A DNA stretch of 64,000 nt from Blautia glucerasea. GTDB lineage: Bacteria; Bacillota; Clostridia; Lachnospirales; Lachnospiraceae. This document shows positions 55,666 through 64,000 of the stretch, piece by piece. Location of the stretch: positions 1 to 64,000 of the forward strand of contig NZ_JAAITU010000009.1 in the NCBI RefSeq assembly GCF_013304385.1, given 5' to 3'. A program made the translations under genes and the position numbers. The notes under the pieces are model-generated. The model made no database searches. It was given only the letters and a program-made list of their open reading frames with translations, and was not told the origin of the DNA. Each line of letters opens with the position of its first letter. The first letter of the stretch is position 1.

Positions 55666-55694
55666 AAAAAAAGAGCCCCTTGGGACTCTTTTTT
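55666..55694 (-). terminator. Terminator after the Rpn-type gene
   Basis: A-run-GAG-C-CCC paired with GGG-A-CTC-T-run; T-rich on both strands, so it may work bidirectionally. It separates the Rpn-type gene from pstS. Confidence 0.85.
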
Positions 55695-55733
55695 CTTGCA
55701 TTTCAGTTTTTATCCGGTTATTTGGAAAACAAA

Positions 55734-56708
55734 TTATAATCCATATTCTTTATATAGCTTTTCTCGATATTCTTTATCCTCAGAAGCTCTTTCTGCATCA
55801 GAATACTTTTTATTTTTCAAGAGGATATTCATAAGCATTCCCAAACGATTTTCACCTATCTTCTCTCCCTGCTCTTTACCTATCTTTTTCCCTTTTTTCT
55901 CTCCCTGCTCTTTGGCATAAGCCACCATACTTAACATATCTGCCACCTCCTTTTGGCATACTTCATTGTCCGGATCTGGAATATATGATAATACTTTTTC
56001 CTGATTACCAGAAAATACTCCATATAATAGATCCATAAGGCCTTTTTCTTTCTGTGCTTCTCCTCCAAGTCGAACTATAATAATTTCTATAAGGTCTACT
56101 TCATCTGCATCCACCTGGATACTCTCATTTTCAAATCCTTCGTTTTCATAATTTGTTATCTTATAATAAGATACTGTATTCTGTAGTTTCTTCGGAATCC
56201 GATCAAGGCAAATCCAAATAGAATATACCTTTTCCAAATATTTATATCCTTTTCCATTTGGCGAAATCTTATCTAACTGTGCTGATAGCTTGCGACATCC
56301 GTAATATACGCCTCTTTTTATAACTGGATAGCCTGGCTGATAGTTTTTCTGAAGTTCAAAATCCACATGAAGATTAATCAACACATTTCTTTCTGTCTGA
56401 GGAACCAATGACCGAAACAGAATGTCAAATGTTGCAGCAGCTTCATCAGTGGTATGTAACTCATTTCTTTCTCCCCGTATCGTTTTCGCCATGTCTTCTT
56501 CAATTAACGCTGTGCCGGTTTGTATCGTATCTCCTTCAATGCATTCCATGATTTCTTCCAGGGAACAGTTTTTATATTCCTCTACAGTATATTTAAGAAT
56601 ATTGCTCATGATCGGTTTATATGAAAAAATACTCTTGGCCGACTGATCTTTTGATTCTTTTCCTCGTATCGCATTCATTGACTCAGAAATACTATTTTTA
56701 ACATTCAT
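55734..56708 (-). CDS. Rpn family PD-(D/E)XK nuclease/transposase-like protein
   Basis: A 324-residue protein. The N-terminal part carries a PD-(D/E)XK-like nuclease core: KYTVEEYKNCSLEEI, then NLHVDFELQKNYQPGYPVIKRG, whose FELQ matches the E-x-Q/K motif. The C-terminal part is charged and helical with Lys-Glu-Gly-rich repeats (EQGEKKGKKIGKEQGEKIG) and a final KEYGL. This is the common Lachnospiraceae group of Rpn-like proteins linked to recombination or mobile DNA. It may be phase-variable through its C-terminal repeats. Function in the cell is uncertain. Confidence 0.85.
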   Translation of the reverse strand: MNVKNSISESMNAIRGKESKDQSAKSIFSYKPIMSNILKYTVEEYKNCSLEEIMECIEGDTIQTGTALIEEDMAKTIRGERNELHTTDEAAATFDILFRSLVPQTERNVLINLHVDFELQKNYQPGYPVIKRGVYYGCRKLSAQLDKISPNGKGYKYLEKVYSIWICLDRIPKKLQNTVSYYKITNYENEGFENESIQVDADEVDLIEIIIVRLGGEAQKEKGLMDLLYGVFSGNQEKVLSYIPDPDNEVCQKEVADMLSMVAYAKEQGEKKGKKIGKEQGEKIGENRLGMLMNILLKNKKYSDAERASEDKEYREKLYKEYGL

Positions 56709-56871
56709 AAGAATCTCCTGTTGTCTGCGATTTACTGGTATTTCAATGATACCCCAGAGTCAAAATTTCGTCAAATGTTTGTTGTTTTCCAAATATTATC
56801 AAATTCGACAAACTAATTGCCTACGTTTCATATGGAAATATTTACTTCTTTCATCATGAACTATAATGCAT

Positions 56872-56913
56872 AAAACTCCCCAGTCAGGTACAATACCTGT
56901 ACAGGGGAGTTTT
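56872..56913 (-). terminator. Terminator after the Rrf2 gene
   Basis: AAAACTCCCC (56872-56881) with GGGGAGTTTT (56904-56913) and an inner CAGGTA/TACCTG pair. It lies just past the stop of the cysK-Rrf2 operon. Confidence 0.85.
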
Positions 56914-56932
56914 CAATTATCTTATAAAAATG

Positions 56933-57367
56933 TTAAATCACATAATCGTCTGCTCTGGCGTTCTGCCAGGAAAGAAGTTCCTCCAGACTTACATGATCTA
57001 CCACACTACTGATGGCATCATCCAGCTTCTTCCACAGCATACGTGTGACGCAGGTGTCTTCCCTGTCACAGCTGCCATTTTCTTCAGCAGCACAGTCAAC
57101 CGGGCAAAGACTGCCTTCTGTAAGCCTGAGTATCATACCAACCGTATAATCTGCCGGTGTCCTGGATAAAGAATAACCGCCCTGGGGACCTCGCACGCTT
57201 CTGACAAATCCGGCTTTATTTAATATAGAAATTATCTGTTCCAGATATTTTTCGGAAATTCCCTGCCTCTTTGCCACATCTTTCAAACGGATCGGTGTTC
57301 CCGAATCATTGCTGGCAAGATCCAGCATCAGACGAAGGGCATACCTGCCTTTGGTGGATATCTTCAT
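56933..57367 (-). CDS. Rrf2 family regulator (CymR/IscR-like)
   Basis: A 144-residue winged-helix repressor. The HTH is GTPIRLKDVAKRQGISEKYLEQII, with the family wing RSVRGPQGGYSLSR. Cysteines C88, C92, C100 and C106 lie in the region where IscR holds a [2Fe-2S] cluster. The gene is 15 bp after cysK in one transcript. In Bacillus-type bacteria CymR controls cysteine genes together with CysK, so a cysteine-sensing role is likely. The extra Cys pattern could also mean Fe-S sensing; sequence alone does not decide. Confidence 0.9.
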   Translation of the reverse strand: MKISTKGRYALRLMLDLASNDSGTPIRLKDVAKRQGISEKYLEQIISILNKAGFVRSVRGPQGGYSLSRTPADYTVGMILRLTEGSLCPVDCAAEENGSCDREDTCVTRMLWKKLDDAISSVVDHVSLEELLSWQNARADDYVI

Positions 57368-57382
57368 ACCATACCTCCGTAA

Positions 57383-58315
57383 TTATTTTGTAAATAATGG
57401 TGTAGAATAATATCTGTCACCACTGTCGGGAAGAAGGGCAACGATGGTTTTCCCTTTATTTTCCGGGCGTTTAGCCAGCAAAATAGCTGCATACAGAGCT
57501 GCACCTGAGGAAATACCGGTAAGGATTCCTTCATTCTTAGTCAGCTTTCTGGATGTTTCAAAAGCATCCTCATTTTCTACCTTGATCACTTCATCATAAA
57601 TCTTGGTGTTCAGGATATCCGGAACAAATCCGGCGCCAATCCCCTGGATCTTATGCGGACCGGCTTTTCCCTCTGAAAGAACCGGAGAGGTTGCAGGCTC
57701 AACAGCCACAATCTTAACCTCTGGCTTCTGGCTCTTCAGGTATTCACCAACACCAGTCAGTGTGCCGCCTGTGCCAACACCTGCTACAAAAATATCTACC
57801 TGTCCGTCTGTATCATTCCAGATCTCAGGACCTGTTGTTGCAATATGAGCTTTCGGATTTACAGGATTTACAAACTGTCCCGGGATAAAGCTGTCCGGAA
57901 TCTCTTTTGCCAGTTCATTTGCTTTCGCAATAGCGCCAGTCATACCTTTTGTACCATCTGTAAGTACGATCTCAGCTCCATATGCTTTCAAAATGTTACG
58001 TCTTTCAACGCTCATTGTTTCCGGCATGGTCAGGATGATCCTGTATCCTTTGGATGCTGCAATGGCAGCAAGGCCGATCCCTGTATTTCCTGAAGTCGGC
58101 TCAATAATTGTAGACCCCTTCTTCAATGCGCCTGTCTTCTCTGCATCTTCGATCATTGCTCTTGCAATACGATCCTTTACGCTACCTGCCGGATTAAAAT
58201 ATTCAAGCTTCAGCAGCACAGTTGCCTCAAGTCCTTCTGCCCGCTCAATATTCTCAGCCTCCAGAAGAGGTGTGTTTCCAATCAGATCTAAAATGCTCTT
58301 ATTAATCTTTGCCAT
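57383..58315 (-). CDS. cysK: Cysteine synthase A (O-acetylserine sulfhydrylase)
   Basis: A 310-residue PLP enzyme that makes cysteine from O-acetylserine and sulfide. K47 in [11 protein letters not shown] binds [15 protein letters not shown] is the substrate loop and [18 protein letters not shown] the phosphate-binding loop. The start at 58315 follows AAGGAG. It is the first gene of a pair with the Rrf2 regulator. Confidence 0.95.
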   Translation of the reverse strand: MAKINKSILDLIGNTPLLEAENIERAEGLEATVLLKLEYFNPAGSVKDRIARAMIEDAEKTGALKKGSTIIEPTSGNTGIGLAAIAASKGYRIILTMPETMSVERRNILKAYGAEIVLTDGTKGMTGAIAKANELAKEIPDSFIPGQFVNPVNPKAHIATTGPEIWNDTDGQVDIFVAGVGTGGTLTGVGEYLKSQKPEVKIVAVEPATSPVLSEGKAGPHKIQGIGAGFVPDILNTKIYDEVIKVENEDAFETSRKLTKNEGILTGISSGAALYAAILLAKRPENKGKTIVALLPDSGDRYYSTPLFTK

Positions 58316-58483
58316 AATCATTCTCCTTTTCTGCCTGCTGCCTGACACCGGCTATGCCGCTTGGACTGGCCTGGCGCTGCGTCCGGCTTCCTTTTTCCTA
58401 GTTATCATATATGAATTACGTATTTGATGTTTCTGATTATAGCGAGCATTTCCTACTTTGTCAATAGGTTTTTGTGATTTTTC

Positions 58484-58520
58484 AAAAAAACCGGAGGGCC
58501 ACTGTGCCATCCGGTTTTTT
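58484..58520 (-). terminator. Terminator after the PHP gene
   Basis: AAAAAACCGGA with TCCGGTTTTTT around a GC-rich loop; T-runs on both strands. It ends the PHP gene transcript 20 bp past its stop. Confidence 0.85.
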
Positions 58521-58539
58521 GCTTTCACTGTACTGGTTT

Positions 58540-59451
58540 TTACTTTCTCAGCTTTTCTATATGCTGCGTATAATACTGATAGGTTACGCCACACTCTCCC
58601 AGTTCCCTGGGATTGGGTATGCCTGTTTTCTGGTCACCATGAAAATCCGAACCTCCGGAAAAGAAAATGCCCTTGCTCTGATACCTGCTTCGGATCTGCT
58701 GCTCCAGCTCTGCCTTGGAATTTCTGCCAGCGTAGCTTGACTTATCGTAGGTATAGCTTGCCTCTATACCATCCAGTCCGGCATCTACCAGCATGTCCAT
58801 ATACTGGAAACGAGTCATAGTCTTGCCTTGATAGGGAGGATGTTCTTTTACCAAAAACGGGTGTGCCATGATCGCTATACCACCTGTTTTGTGAAGCAGC
58901 TGAATGATCTTTACAGGATCCGGTTTCTCCCGGTTGGTCTGGAATTCCGGTACAGACTGTACCAGACGCTTTGCCTTAGCCCAGTCCACAGCATATCCTT
59001 TTGCAGCCAACAGCTCATACACTGACTTTTTCTGGACAGTTTCCGGACAATCAGTTTTCCCTGCATGTTCCAGAACTTCCTGCCAGGATACTTGATACCC
59101 GGCCTTTGCCATCTTTCGGATCATTTCCTGATAGCTTTCCATCCTGCTTGTCTGAACACTATGTTCCAGATCCGCAAACGCAGGATCATCCCAGTTACAG
59201 TACAATCCAATAATATGGACGTCGTCATTCCAGGTATCGCAGGATACTTCGATTCCCGGCAACAGCCGGATTCCTTTCTCAGCCCCATATGAAACAAGAT
59301 CAATTCCTTTCCAAATGGCTGGCAGCGTCATGTCATGGTCAGTAATGGCCATAACTTTCAGCCCAAGAGACGCAGCACGGTCAATGGATTCGATTGGTGT
59401 CATGTGTCCGTCAGAACGGATCGTATGTGTGTGCAGATCGCAAGCAAACAT
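58540..59451 (-). CDS. PHP domain phosphoesterase
   Basis: A 303-residue protein of the polymerase-and-histidinol-phosphatase family. N-terminal metal motif DLHTHTIRSDG (H7, H9), AITDHDMT, GIEVSC, and later MAHPFL and GSDFHGD complete the trinuclear metal site. It probably cleaves a phosphoester of a nucleotide or metabolite, like E. coli YciV/RnaseAM; substrate unknown. GGAGAAG lies upstream. It lies 32 bp past the aldolase gene and could be co-transcribed with the sugar operon. Confidence 0.9.
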   Translation of the reverse strand: MFACDLHTHTIRSDGHMTPIESIDRAASLGLKVMAITDHDMTLPAIWKGIDLVSYGAEKGIRLLPGIEVSCDTWNDDVHIIGLYCNWDDPAFADLEHSVQTSRMESYQEMIRKMAKAGYQVSWQEVLEHAGKTDCPETVQKKSVYELLAAKGYAVDWAKAKRLVQSVPEFQTNREKPDPVKIIQLLHKTGGIAIMAHPFLVKEHPPYQGKTMTRFQYMDMLVDAGLDGIEASYTYDKSSYAGRNSKAELEQQIRSRYQSKGIFFSGGSDFHGDQKTGIPNPRELGECGVTYQYYTQHIEKLRK

Positions 59452-59483
59452 GTGTGGCTTCTCCTATCCTGTTCAAAACCAAA

Positions 59484-60098
59484 TCAGATGTCTTTAATGT
59501 TATTTTTGAAGATGTTGCAGATGGCATCTGCTTCAATTCTCTCAAGCATACTGTATGCCATGAAAAGGTCCGATCCGGAAACAACAACCCCATGCAGCGG
59601 CATGATAGCTCCGATTGGATATTTCTCAGCCAGTTCCCTTCTTGCGTCAAAATATTTATAAACCTCTTCATGCAGATTCTTTGTATAAGCCTGTGTATAT
59701 GGAATACATTCTACAGGGCCTCTCTTCATGGTTGCCTCTGTAATATTTGGAATCGGCTTTGTCTGTGCTACAAATACCATGCAGTACATAGGATGTGCAT
59801 GAATCGTTGCACCGATATTTTTGAAGTTTTTCAGAAGAAGTACATGCATGTAAGCTTCACGGGAAAGCTTTCCTGTACCTTCCAGAATGTTCATATCATA
59901 ATCGATCAGTAAGAAATCTTCTGGTTTCATCTCGCAAAAATGTCTTTCAGACATAAGAGATGGAGAGATCAGAATCCTGTTATCATCTACTCTCACTGCA
60001 AAATTCCCACCTGCAGCATTTGTAAGTCTTCTGTCCCACATATAATGTGCAACTTTACTCATATCTTCTCTGTCTTTCATGTAAGATAACTCTGCCAT
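59484..60098 (-). CDS. Class II aldolase (fuculose/rhamnulose-phosphate aldolase family)
   Basis: A 204-residue zinc aldolase. H100 and H102 (ATIHAHPM) and H169 (MPLHGVV) are the zinc ligands; E81 (SREAYMH) is the likely acid/base. Size and motifs match the FucA/AraD/RhaD group. With rhamnulokinase encoded two genes upstream, rhamnulose-1-phosphate (or fuculose-1-phosphate) is a reasonable substrate, giving DHAP and lactaldehyde. GAGGAG lies upstream of the start. Confidence 0.88.
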   Translation of the reverse strand: MAELSYMKDREDMSKVAHYMWDRRLTNAAGGNFAVRVDDNRILISPSLMSERHFCEMKPEDFLLIDYDMNILEGTGKLSREAYMHVLLLKNFKNIGATIHAHPMYCMVFVAQTKPIPNITEATMKRGPVECIPYTQAYTKNLHEEVYKYFDARRELAEKYPIGAIMPLHGVVVSGSDLFMAYSMLERIEADAICNIFKNNIKDI

Positions 60099-60158
60099 CT
60101 TTTCTTTTCTCCTCTTCTTTTTCTTTTCTTTCCATATCAGTCTTCATAAACTATTATA

Positions 60159-61241
60159 TTAAAGAACCAGGATTCCGGGACGAAGGATCTTCTGTCCCTT
60201 GTATTCTACTTCTTCATAAACCCATTCCCCTGTATGGGAAACAATTTCCTGTTTGCCGTCAATCACAAGGAAGGTATCCTCTGCCTTTACACCTGCAATG
60301 GTCGGATTCCAGGAAAATCCCTGTCTGTCATGCACAACCTCTGTGCAGGCAAAATTGGTACAATAATCTCTGGTAGGATATCCAAGACCGCCTCCCTGGT
60401 GATGCAGATCAAAATCAGGGCCATAGCCTTCTGCTTCGTAAACAGCCTTTCCTGCTTCCAGGACGCTGACTGCTGTAACACCTGGAACCGTAGACAGAAT
60501 ATAAGCTGCATCTGCTTTTACTACCGCTTTCAGACGTTTCATCTTGTCTTCGTCCACCTCACCAAAGGATACAATTCTTGAAATAGAAATGGTGAGACCG
60601 TATTTCTGTGCACAGATCGCTGCCATTGCATATTTCTCCACCTTATTAGCGGTTGGAATTGGATGACGGAATTTCTTCAATCTGTCATCTGCAGCTACCA
60701 GGCAAACCGGCACCTGATATCCTTTTGCCATTAAAGCTCCTGTGATCCTGCCGGCAATCTCAAATTCTGTTTCACCTTTTTTGATCTGCCTTACACACTC
60801 TTCCAGAATCCTTGTGCTTTCCGGCCCAATCTGGCGGAACCGGGCGATCTCTTCATCTGTAAGAATGTAACGGAGCGGCTGGATCTCACTGCCTTTATTC
60901 TCGCCATAACAACCATTATCACTTACCACTTTAAGCCCTTTAAGATAAGGCTCCAGGATCTTCGCTTCATCCTCATGCCACAAATAACCGATCAATTCAA
61001 AACCAAGCCCATCCAGTTCTTCCTCCATCACGCGGTATCTTTCACTGGAATTACACACTGCATAGCTTTTATCCTTTGTAATCAGGATCTTAGAAGCCGC
61101 AGGCCCTGACTTGTCTACAAAAGCACTTTTTCCCCCTGTGATCCAGAAAAAGTTCTCGTTTGTATTCAGAACCACTGCATCATAGCCCTTTTCTTCCATC
61201 AGCTCTCTTACTCTTAAGATCTTTTCTTCTGTTTCCCTCAT
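60159..61241 (-). CDS. M24-fold protein without the usual metal ligands
   Basis: A 360-residue protein with the two-domain layout of prolidases and creatinases: an N-terminal creatinase-like domain (~1-130; VRELMEEKGYDAVVLNTNENFFWITG) and a C-terminal pita-bread domain (~140-360; DEEIARFRQIG ... HHQGGGLGYP). In the position of the metal Asp pair the sequence reads KYAMAAICAQKYGLTISISR, with no Asp. One Glu (KAEDTFLVID) and the central His remain. It is either a metal-free enzyme, as creatinase is, or a non-catalytic relative. The start at 61241 is set by AAGGAGG. It sits between rhamnulokinase and aldolase genes, so a role in that sugar pathway is suspected. Confidence 0.8.
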   Translation of the reverse strand: MRETEEKILRVRELMEEKGYDAVVLNTNENFFWITGGKSAFVDKSGPAASKILITKDKSYAVCNSSERYRVMEEELDGLGFELIGYLWHEDEAKILEPYLKGLKVVSDNGCYGENKGSEIQPLRYILTDEEIARFRQIGPESTRILEECVRQIKKGETEFEIAGRITGALMAKGYQVPVCLVAADDRLKKFRHPIPTANKVEKYAMAAICAQKYGLTISISRIVSFGEVDEDKMKRLKAVVKADAAYILSTVPGVTAVSVLEAGKAVYEAEGYGPDFDLHHQGGGLGYPTRDYCTNFACTEVVHDRQGFSWNPTIAGVKAEDTFLVIDGKQEIVSHTGEWVYEEVEYKGQKILRPGILVL

Positions 61242-61260
61242 CTGCCCCAATGCCTCCTTT

Positions 61261-62736
61261 TCACACACTCTTTAAAAGAGTTTTAAAGTACTGATACTTT
61301 TCTTCCCAGACAGCCTGATCTGCAGGTAAAAATTCTTCAATATCAAAGGATTTCCTGATAATTTCCCTGCCCTGTAATACATCCCTGATCTCTCCCTTTG
61401 CTTTCATCTGCATCAGGAAGTTGCCAGCCAATGCTGCTTCTGTAGGCCCTACATAAACCGGACGTCTGCAGGCATTTGCCGTAAATTGATCCAATAGTCT
61501 GTCCTGACCGCCGCCTCCAAGAATATGGATACAGTCAATTTTCTTTCCGTTGATTTCTTCCAGTGCATCCATTACCCAACGATACTTAAAGGCAAGGCTT
61601 TCTTCCACTGCCCGCACAAACTGACCTGGTGTTTCAGGCTCCTTCTGCCCTGTCATGCTGCAGAATTTCCGAATTTTTTCAAGCATTCTTCCAGGCTCGT
61701 AAAATTCTTCCCAGTCCGGATCGATGAGAGCTTTAAATGGTGCTTCCTTTGCTGCCAGGGCAGCCAGCTCCCCAAAGGAATACTCCTGACCCATGGTCTG
61801 ATATTCCCTGCGGCACTCCTGGATGATCCAAAGCCCCATTACATTTTTCAACATACGGTACCTATGTTCCACACCGCCTTCAAATGCAATGTTATATTTA
61901 AAAGTAGTTTCATTTGTAAAGAAATCGCAGGTTTCCACTCCCATCAGTGACCAGGTACCACTGCTGATATAAGCAGGATTTCCAGACAGTGCAGGCAGAG
62001 CTGCCACTGCGGAAGCAGTATCATGTTCTCCTACTGCGATCACATCAAAGCCGCCTGTCCCAAGCAGGCTTTGCATCTCCCGTGTTGCATGTCCGACCAC
62101 AGATCCCGGCTCTACAATCGGCGCAAGGATCCTTTCCGGGATCATAAACCTTTTCAGTACTTCCTTGTGCCACAAATTCGTCCGGTAATCAAACATCTGT
62201 GTTACAGAAGCAATCGTATATTCTGATTTTCTTTCACCTGTGAGCATATATGCCAGAAGATCAGGCAAATGAAGAAGAGTTTCACACCCTTCCAGAAGAT
62301 AACCATCCCCTTGCTGTATCATAGCTGCCAGCTGAATGACAGTATTGAACAGTGCGTTCTGGTTACCTGTAAGCTGATGAAGTTCTTTTTCAGAGATCAG
62401 GTCGTAGATTTTATCCCTGTTTCTCTTTGTACGTGCGTCCCTATAGCAGTGCATCTGCGTGATAATGTCTCCGCTTTTTCCAATAAGGCCAAAATCATTA
62501 CAGTAGGAATCCATTCCCAATCCTGTGATCTGGCCGTCTGCTTTCCGGATGCCCGTCCTAAGACCTTCTATTAGATTTTGATATATTCCAAGAAAATTCC
62601 AGTATAAACTTCCATTTGCAGAAATCTGACAGTTGGGGAACCTGTGGATCACTTCTGTGTCCAGCCTGTTTCCATCAAAGCTTCCCAGCATCATTTTCCC
62701 GCTGCTCGCTCCTAAATCGAATGCGATATATTTCAT
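61261..62736 (-). CDS. rhaB: Rhamnulokinase
   Basis: A 491-residue FGGY-family kinase. The N-terminal phosphate motif is AFDLGASSGKMMLG; substrate and ATP regions include GMDSYCNDFGLI, VGEHDTASAVAALP, YISSGTWSLMGVE and ILGGGGQDRLL. It phosphorylates L-rhamnulose. The start at 62736 follows GGAGGAG. It is encoded upstream of the M24-fold protein and the class II aldolase. No rhamnose isomerase gene is seen in the window; it may be beyond the end. Confidence 0.92.
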   Translation of the reverse strand: MKYIAFDLGASSGKMMLGSFDGNRLDTEVIHRFPNCQISANGSLYWNFLGIYQNLIEGLRTGIRKADGQITGLGMDSYCNDFGLIGKSGDIITQMHCYRDARTKRNRDKIYDLISEKELHQLTGNQNALFNTVIQLAAMIQQGDGYLLEGCETLLHLPDLLAYMLTGERKSEYTIASVTQMFDYRTNLWHKEVLKRFMIPERILAPIVEPGSVVGHATREMQSLLGTGGFDVIAVGEHDTASAVAALPALSGNPAYISSGTWSLMGVETCDFFTNETTFKYNIAFEGGVEHRYRMLKNVMGLWIIQECRREYQTMGQEYSFGELAALAAKEAPFKALIDPDWEEFYEPGRMLEKIRKFCSMTGQKEPETPGQFVRAVEESLAFKYRWVMDALEEINGKKIDCIHILGGGGQDRLLDQFTANACRRPVYVGPTEAALAGNFLMQMKAKGEIRDVLQGREIIRKSFDIEEFLPADQAVWEEKYQYFKTLLKSV

Positions 62737-62821
62737 GTAAACTCCTCCAGTCTTATGGCCGGAGACGTTTCCTGTGAGATACTTTACCGGCAGCCATCCG
62801 CAGATGGCCGCCATTTCATTT

Positions 62822-63613
62822 TTATTGAAGTGTTACGATCTCAGTTCCCTGAGATTCAATGAAGTGCCTGTATTCTTCGGAAACCGTCTCGTCCGTAATC
62901 AGACAATCAATGAAATCAAACTGAGAAAGAACTACCACACCTGTTTTGCCGATCTTGCTGGAATCTGCAAGCAGAAATGTTTTCTTTGCCTGCTTCAGCA
63001 TTTCACGCTTTGCATCCACCTCATAAATACTTCCGTCTGTGATCCCGTCTGTCATACTGATCCCATGGCAGGAAACGAATGCTTTATTAGGACGGAAATT
63101 GTGGATCTGTTCCACAGCCATCACTCCTGTAAGAGAGTAATTCTTGGACTTCAGCAAACCTCCCAGACAGATAAATGTCAGGCTGGGATGGTCCTCAATG
63201 GACGCTTCCACCAGAAGCCGGATGGAATTGGTAATGATCGTCACCCGATAATCCTGCGGTATGTAAGATACCAGATTCAAAGTAGTGGAGCTGTTGTCAA
63301 TAAAGATGGTGTCCCCATCTTCAACATACTCTGCTGCCTTCTGGCAAAGCCGGATCTTTTCAGAGTAATTCCGGATCTCCCTGGTAAGAAGGGGATACTC
63401 CTTCACTCCTTTGGATGCCTCTGATAAAACTGCTCCTCCATGTACTCTCTGGATGATCCCTGCTTCTTCCATCTCTTTCAGGTCACGGCGGATGGTTTCC
63501 TTTGATACCTGGAGTATCTCAAACAATTGATTCACATTAATGCGTTCATTTTTTTCCAGAAGCCGGGCAATGTGTGCCTGTCTTTCTTTATTCTTTTTTC
63601 TGTTGTCATTCAT
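62822..63613 (-). CDS. DeoR family transcriptional regulator
   Basis: A 263-residue regulator. The N-terminal HTH is INVNQLFEILQVSKETIRRDL. The C-terminal sugar-phosphate sensor domain (~80-260) has FIDNSSTTLNLV, ITNSIRLLVEA and LLADSSKIGKTG. It is the probable local repressor of the rhamnose-type operon that follows it on the same strand, induced by a phosphorylated intermediate. CGGAGG lies upstream. Confidence 0.92.
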   Translation of the reverse strand: MNDNRKKNKERQAHIARLLEKNERINVNQLFEILQVSKETIRRDLKEMEEAGIIQRVHGGAVLSEASKGVKEYPLLTREIRNYSEKIRLCQKAAEYVEDGDTIFIDNSSTTLNLVSYIPQDYRVTIITNSIRLLVEASIEDHPSLTFICLGGLLKSKNYSLTGVMAVEQIHNFRPNKAFVSCHGISMTDGITDGSIYEVDAKREMLKQAKKTFLLADSSKIGKTGVVVLSQFDFIDCLITDETVSEEYRHFIESQGTEIVTLQ

Positions 63614-63727
63614 TACAGATTACCTCCGGTATCAATTTGATATAGTACTAAGAATGGTATGATTATATCATGAAATCCATACCGGAACTATCGTTTTTCA
63701 GGAAATTCCTGACATTTTTACTTTTGA

Positions 63728-64000
63728 TTAATGAATATCTCCATTATTCTTGATACTGTCTACCATTACTGCTACGAAAATGATCAGTCCTTTGAAAATA
63801 TTCTGGATATACGCAGAGGCTCCGATAATGGTAAGTCCGTTGCTAATGACCTGTACCATAACGATACCAATGATCGCTCCCGGGATCACCTTTCCTTTAC
63901 CGCCGAAAAGGCTGGCCCCGCCGATAACTGCTGAGGAAATAACAGTAAACTCATCATTCTGTGCAAAGTTAGGATTAATAACACTAAGTCTTGCCGCATT
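63728..64000 (-). CDS. Sugar ABC transporter permease, partial
   Basis: The last 90 residues of an RbsC-type permease, cut by the window edge. SSAVIGGASLFGGKGK and IPGAIIGIVMVQVISNG are the family C-terminal motifs, followed by a final helix and the end DSIKNNGDIH. It precedes the DeoR gene on the same strand, so it is probably the uptake system of the rhamnose-type operon. Confidence 0.88.
   Translation of the reverse strand, partial: NAARLSVINPNFAQNDEFTVISSAVIGGASLFGGKGKVIPGAIIGIVMVQVISNGLTIIGASAYIQNIFKGLIIFVAVMVDSIKNNGDIH

Noticed and set aside
58349-58458. Possible S-box or T-box leader upstream of cysK
   Set aside because: The stretch is too short, and no terminator/antiterminator pair or conserved box was found.

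Overview
The window looks like a chromosomal segment of a gut Firmicute of the family Lachnospiraceae (Blautia/Ruminococcus-like). Signs are AGGAGG-type ribosome binding sites, short intergenic hairpin terminators, very large secreted proteins with BIG2, Fn3 and leucine-rich repeats joined by Pro-Thr linkers, a complete pst operon, ROK kinases, and a rhamnose-type sugar operon. The genus is an inference from gene style, not a measured placement.

Layout. 1-2.3 kb: an Lrp-type regulator, a PLP aminotransferase and a small conserved protein (+). 2.4-9.2 kb: a gene for a giant secreted protein (-) whose signal-peptide part is cut off from the body by a single in-frame TAG. 9.5-11.6 kb: a LytTR/GHKL two-component system (+). 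11.6-18.6 kb: a 2-hydroxyacid dehydrogenase, a membrane protein, then cell-wall genes murF, ddl and an L,D-transpeptidase, and a class I aminotransferase (-). 18.6-19.3 kb: a gene-poor stretch with a 98-bp repeat and a ~292-bp palindrome. 19.3-22.4 kb: rRNA-type methyltransferase, YitT-type membrane protein and a cell-wall-binding phosphodiester glycosidase (+). 22.6-25.4 kb: radical SAM protein, DUF308 protein and TetR regulator (-). 25.5-39.6 kb: one tightly packed operon (-), moxR - DUF58 - transglutaminase-like - DUF4430 - 2031-aa beta-propeller surface protein - LRR surface protein. 39.6-40.3 kb: hairpins and a 27-bp triplicate repeat. 40.3-45.8 kb: type I pullulanase (-) and a VanRS/PhoPR-like two-component system (+). 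45.8-49 kb: two ROK proteins and an AlsE-type epimerase, with decayed fragments of a sugar ABC transporter behind an intact promoter/operator. 49.2-51.1 kb: a further surface protein. 51.3-55.5 kb: pstSCAB-phoU. 55.7-59.5 kb: Rpn-type nuclease, cysK plus an Rrf2 regulator, and a PHP phosphoesterase. 59.5-64 kb: class II aldolase, an M24-fold protein, rhamnulokinase, DeoR regulator and the end of a sugar ABC permease.

The strongest unusual signal is the phosphate-binding protein PstS. Its two halves are in swapped order: the SREDGSGTR half comes first, and the half with SSSVTP and DIGMASR comes second and ends the protein at IFTG..TW. It is a circular permutant inside an otherwise normal pst operon, and it has no lipobox cysteine. 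Other good leads are the moxR/DUF58/transglutaminase-like operon, where the core has Asp where the catalytic Cys is expected; the amber-interrupted surface protein; the allose-type operon that lost its transporter but kept promoter, operator, epimerase and kinase; and an M24-fold protein without the usual metal ligands in the rhamnose operon.
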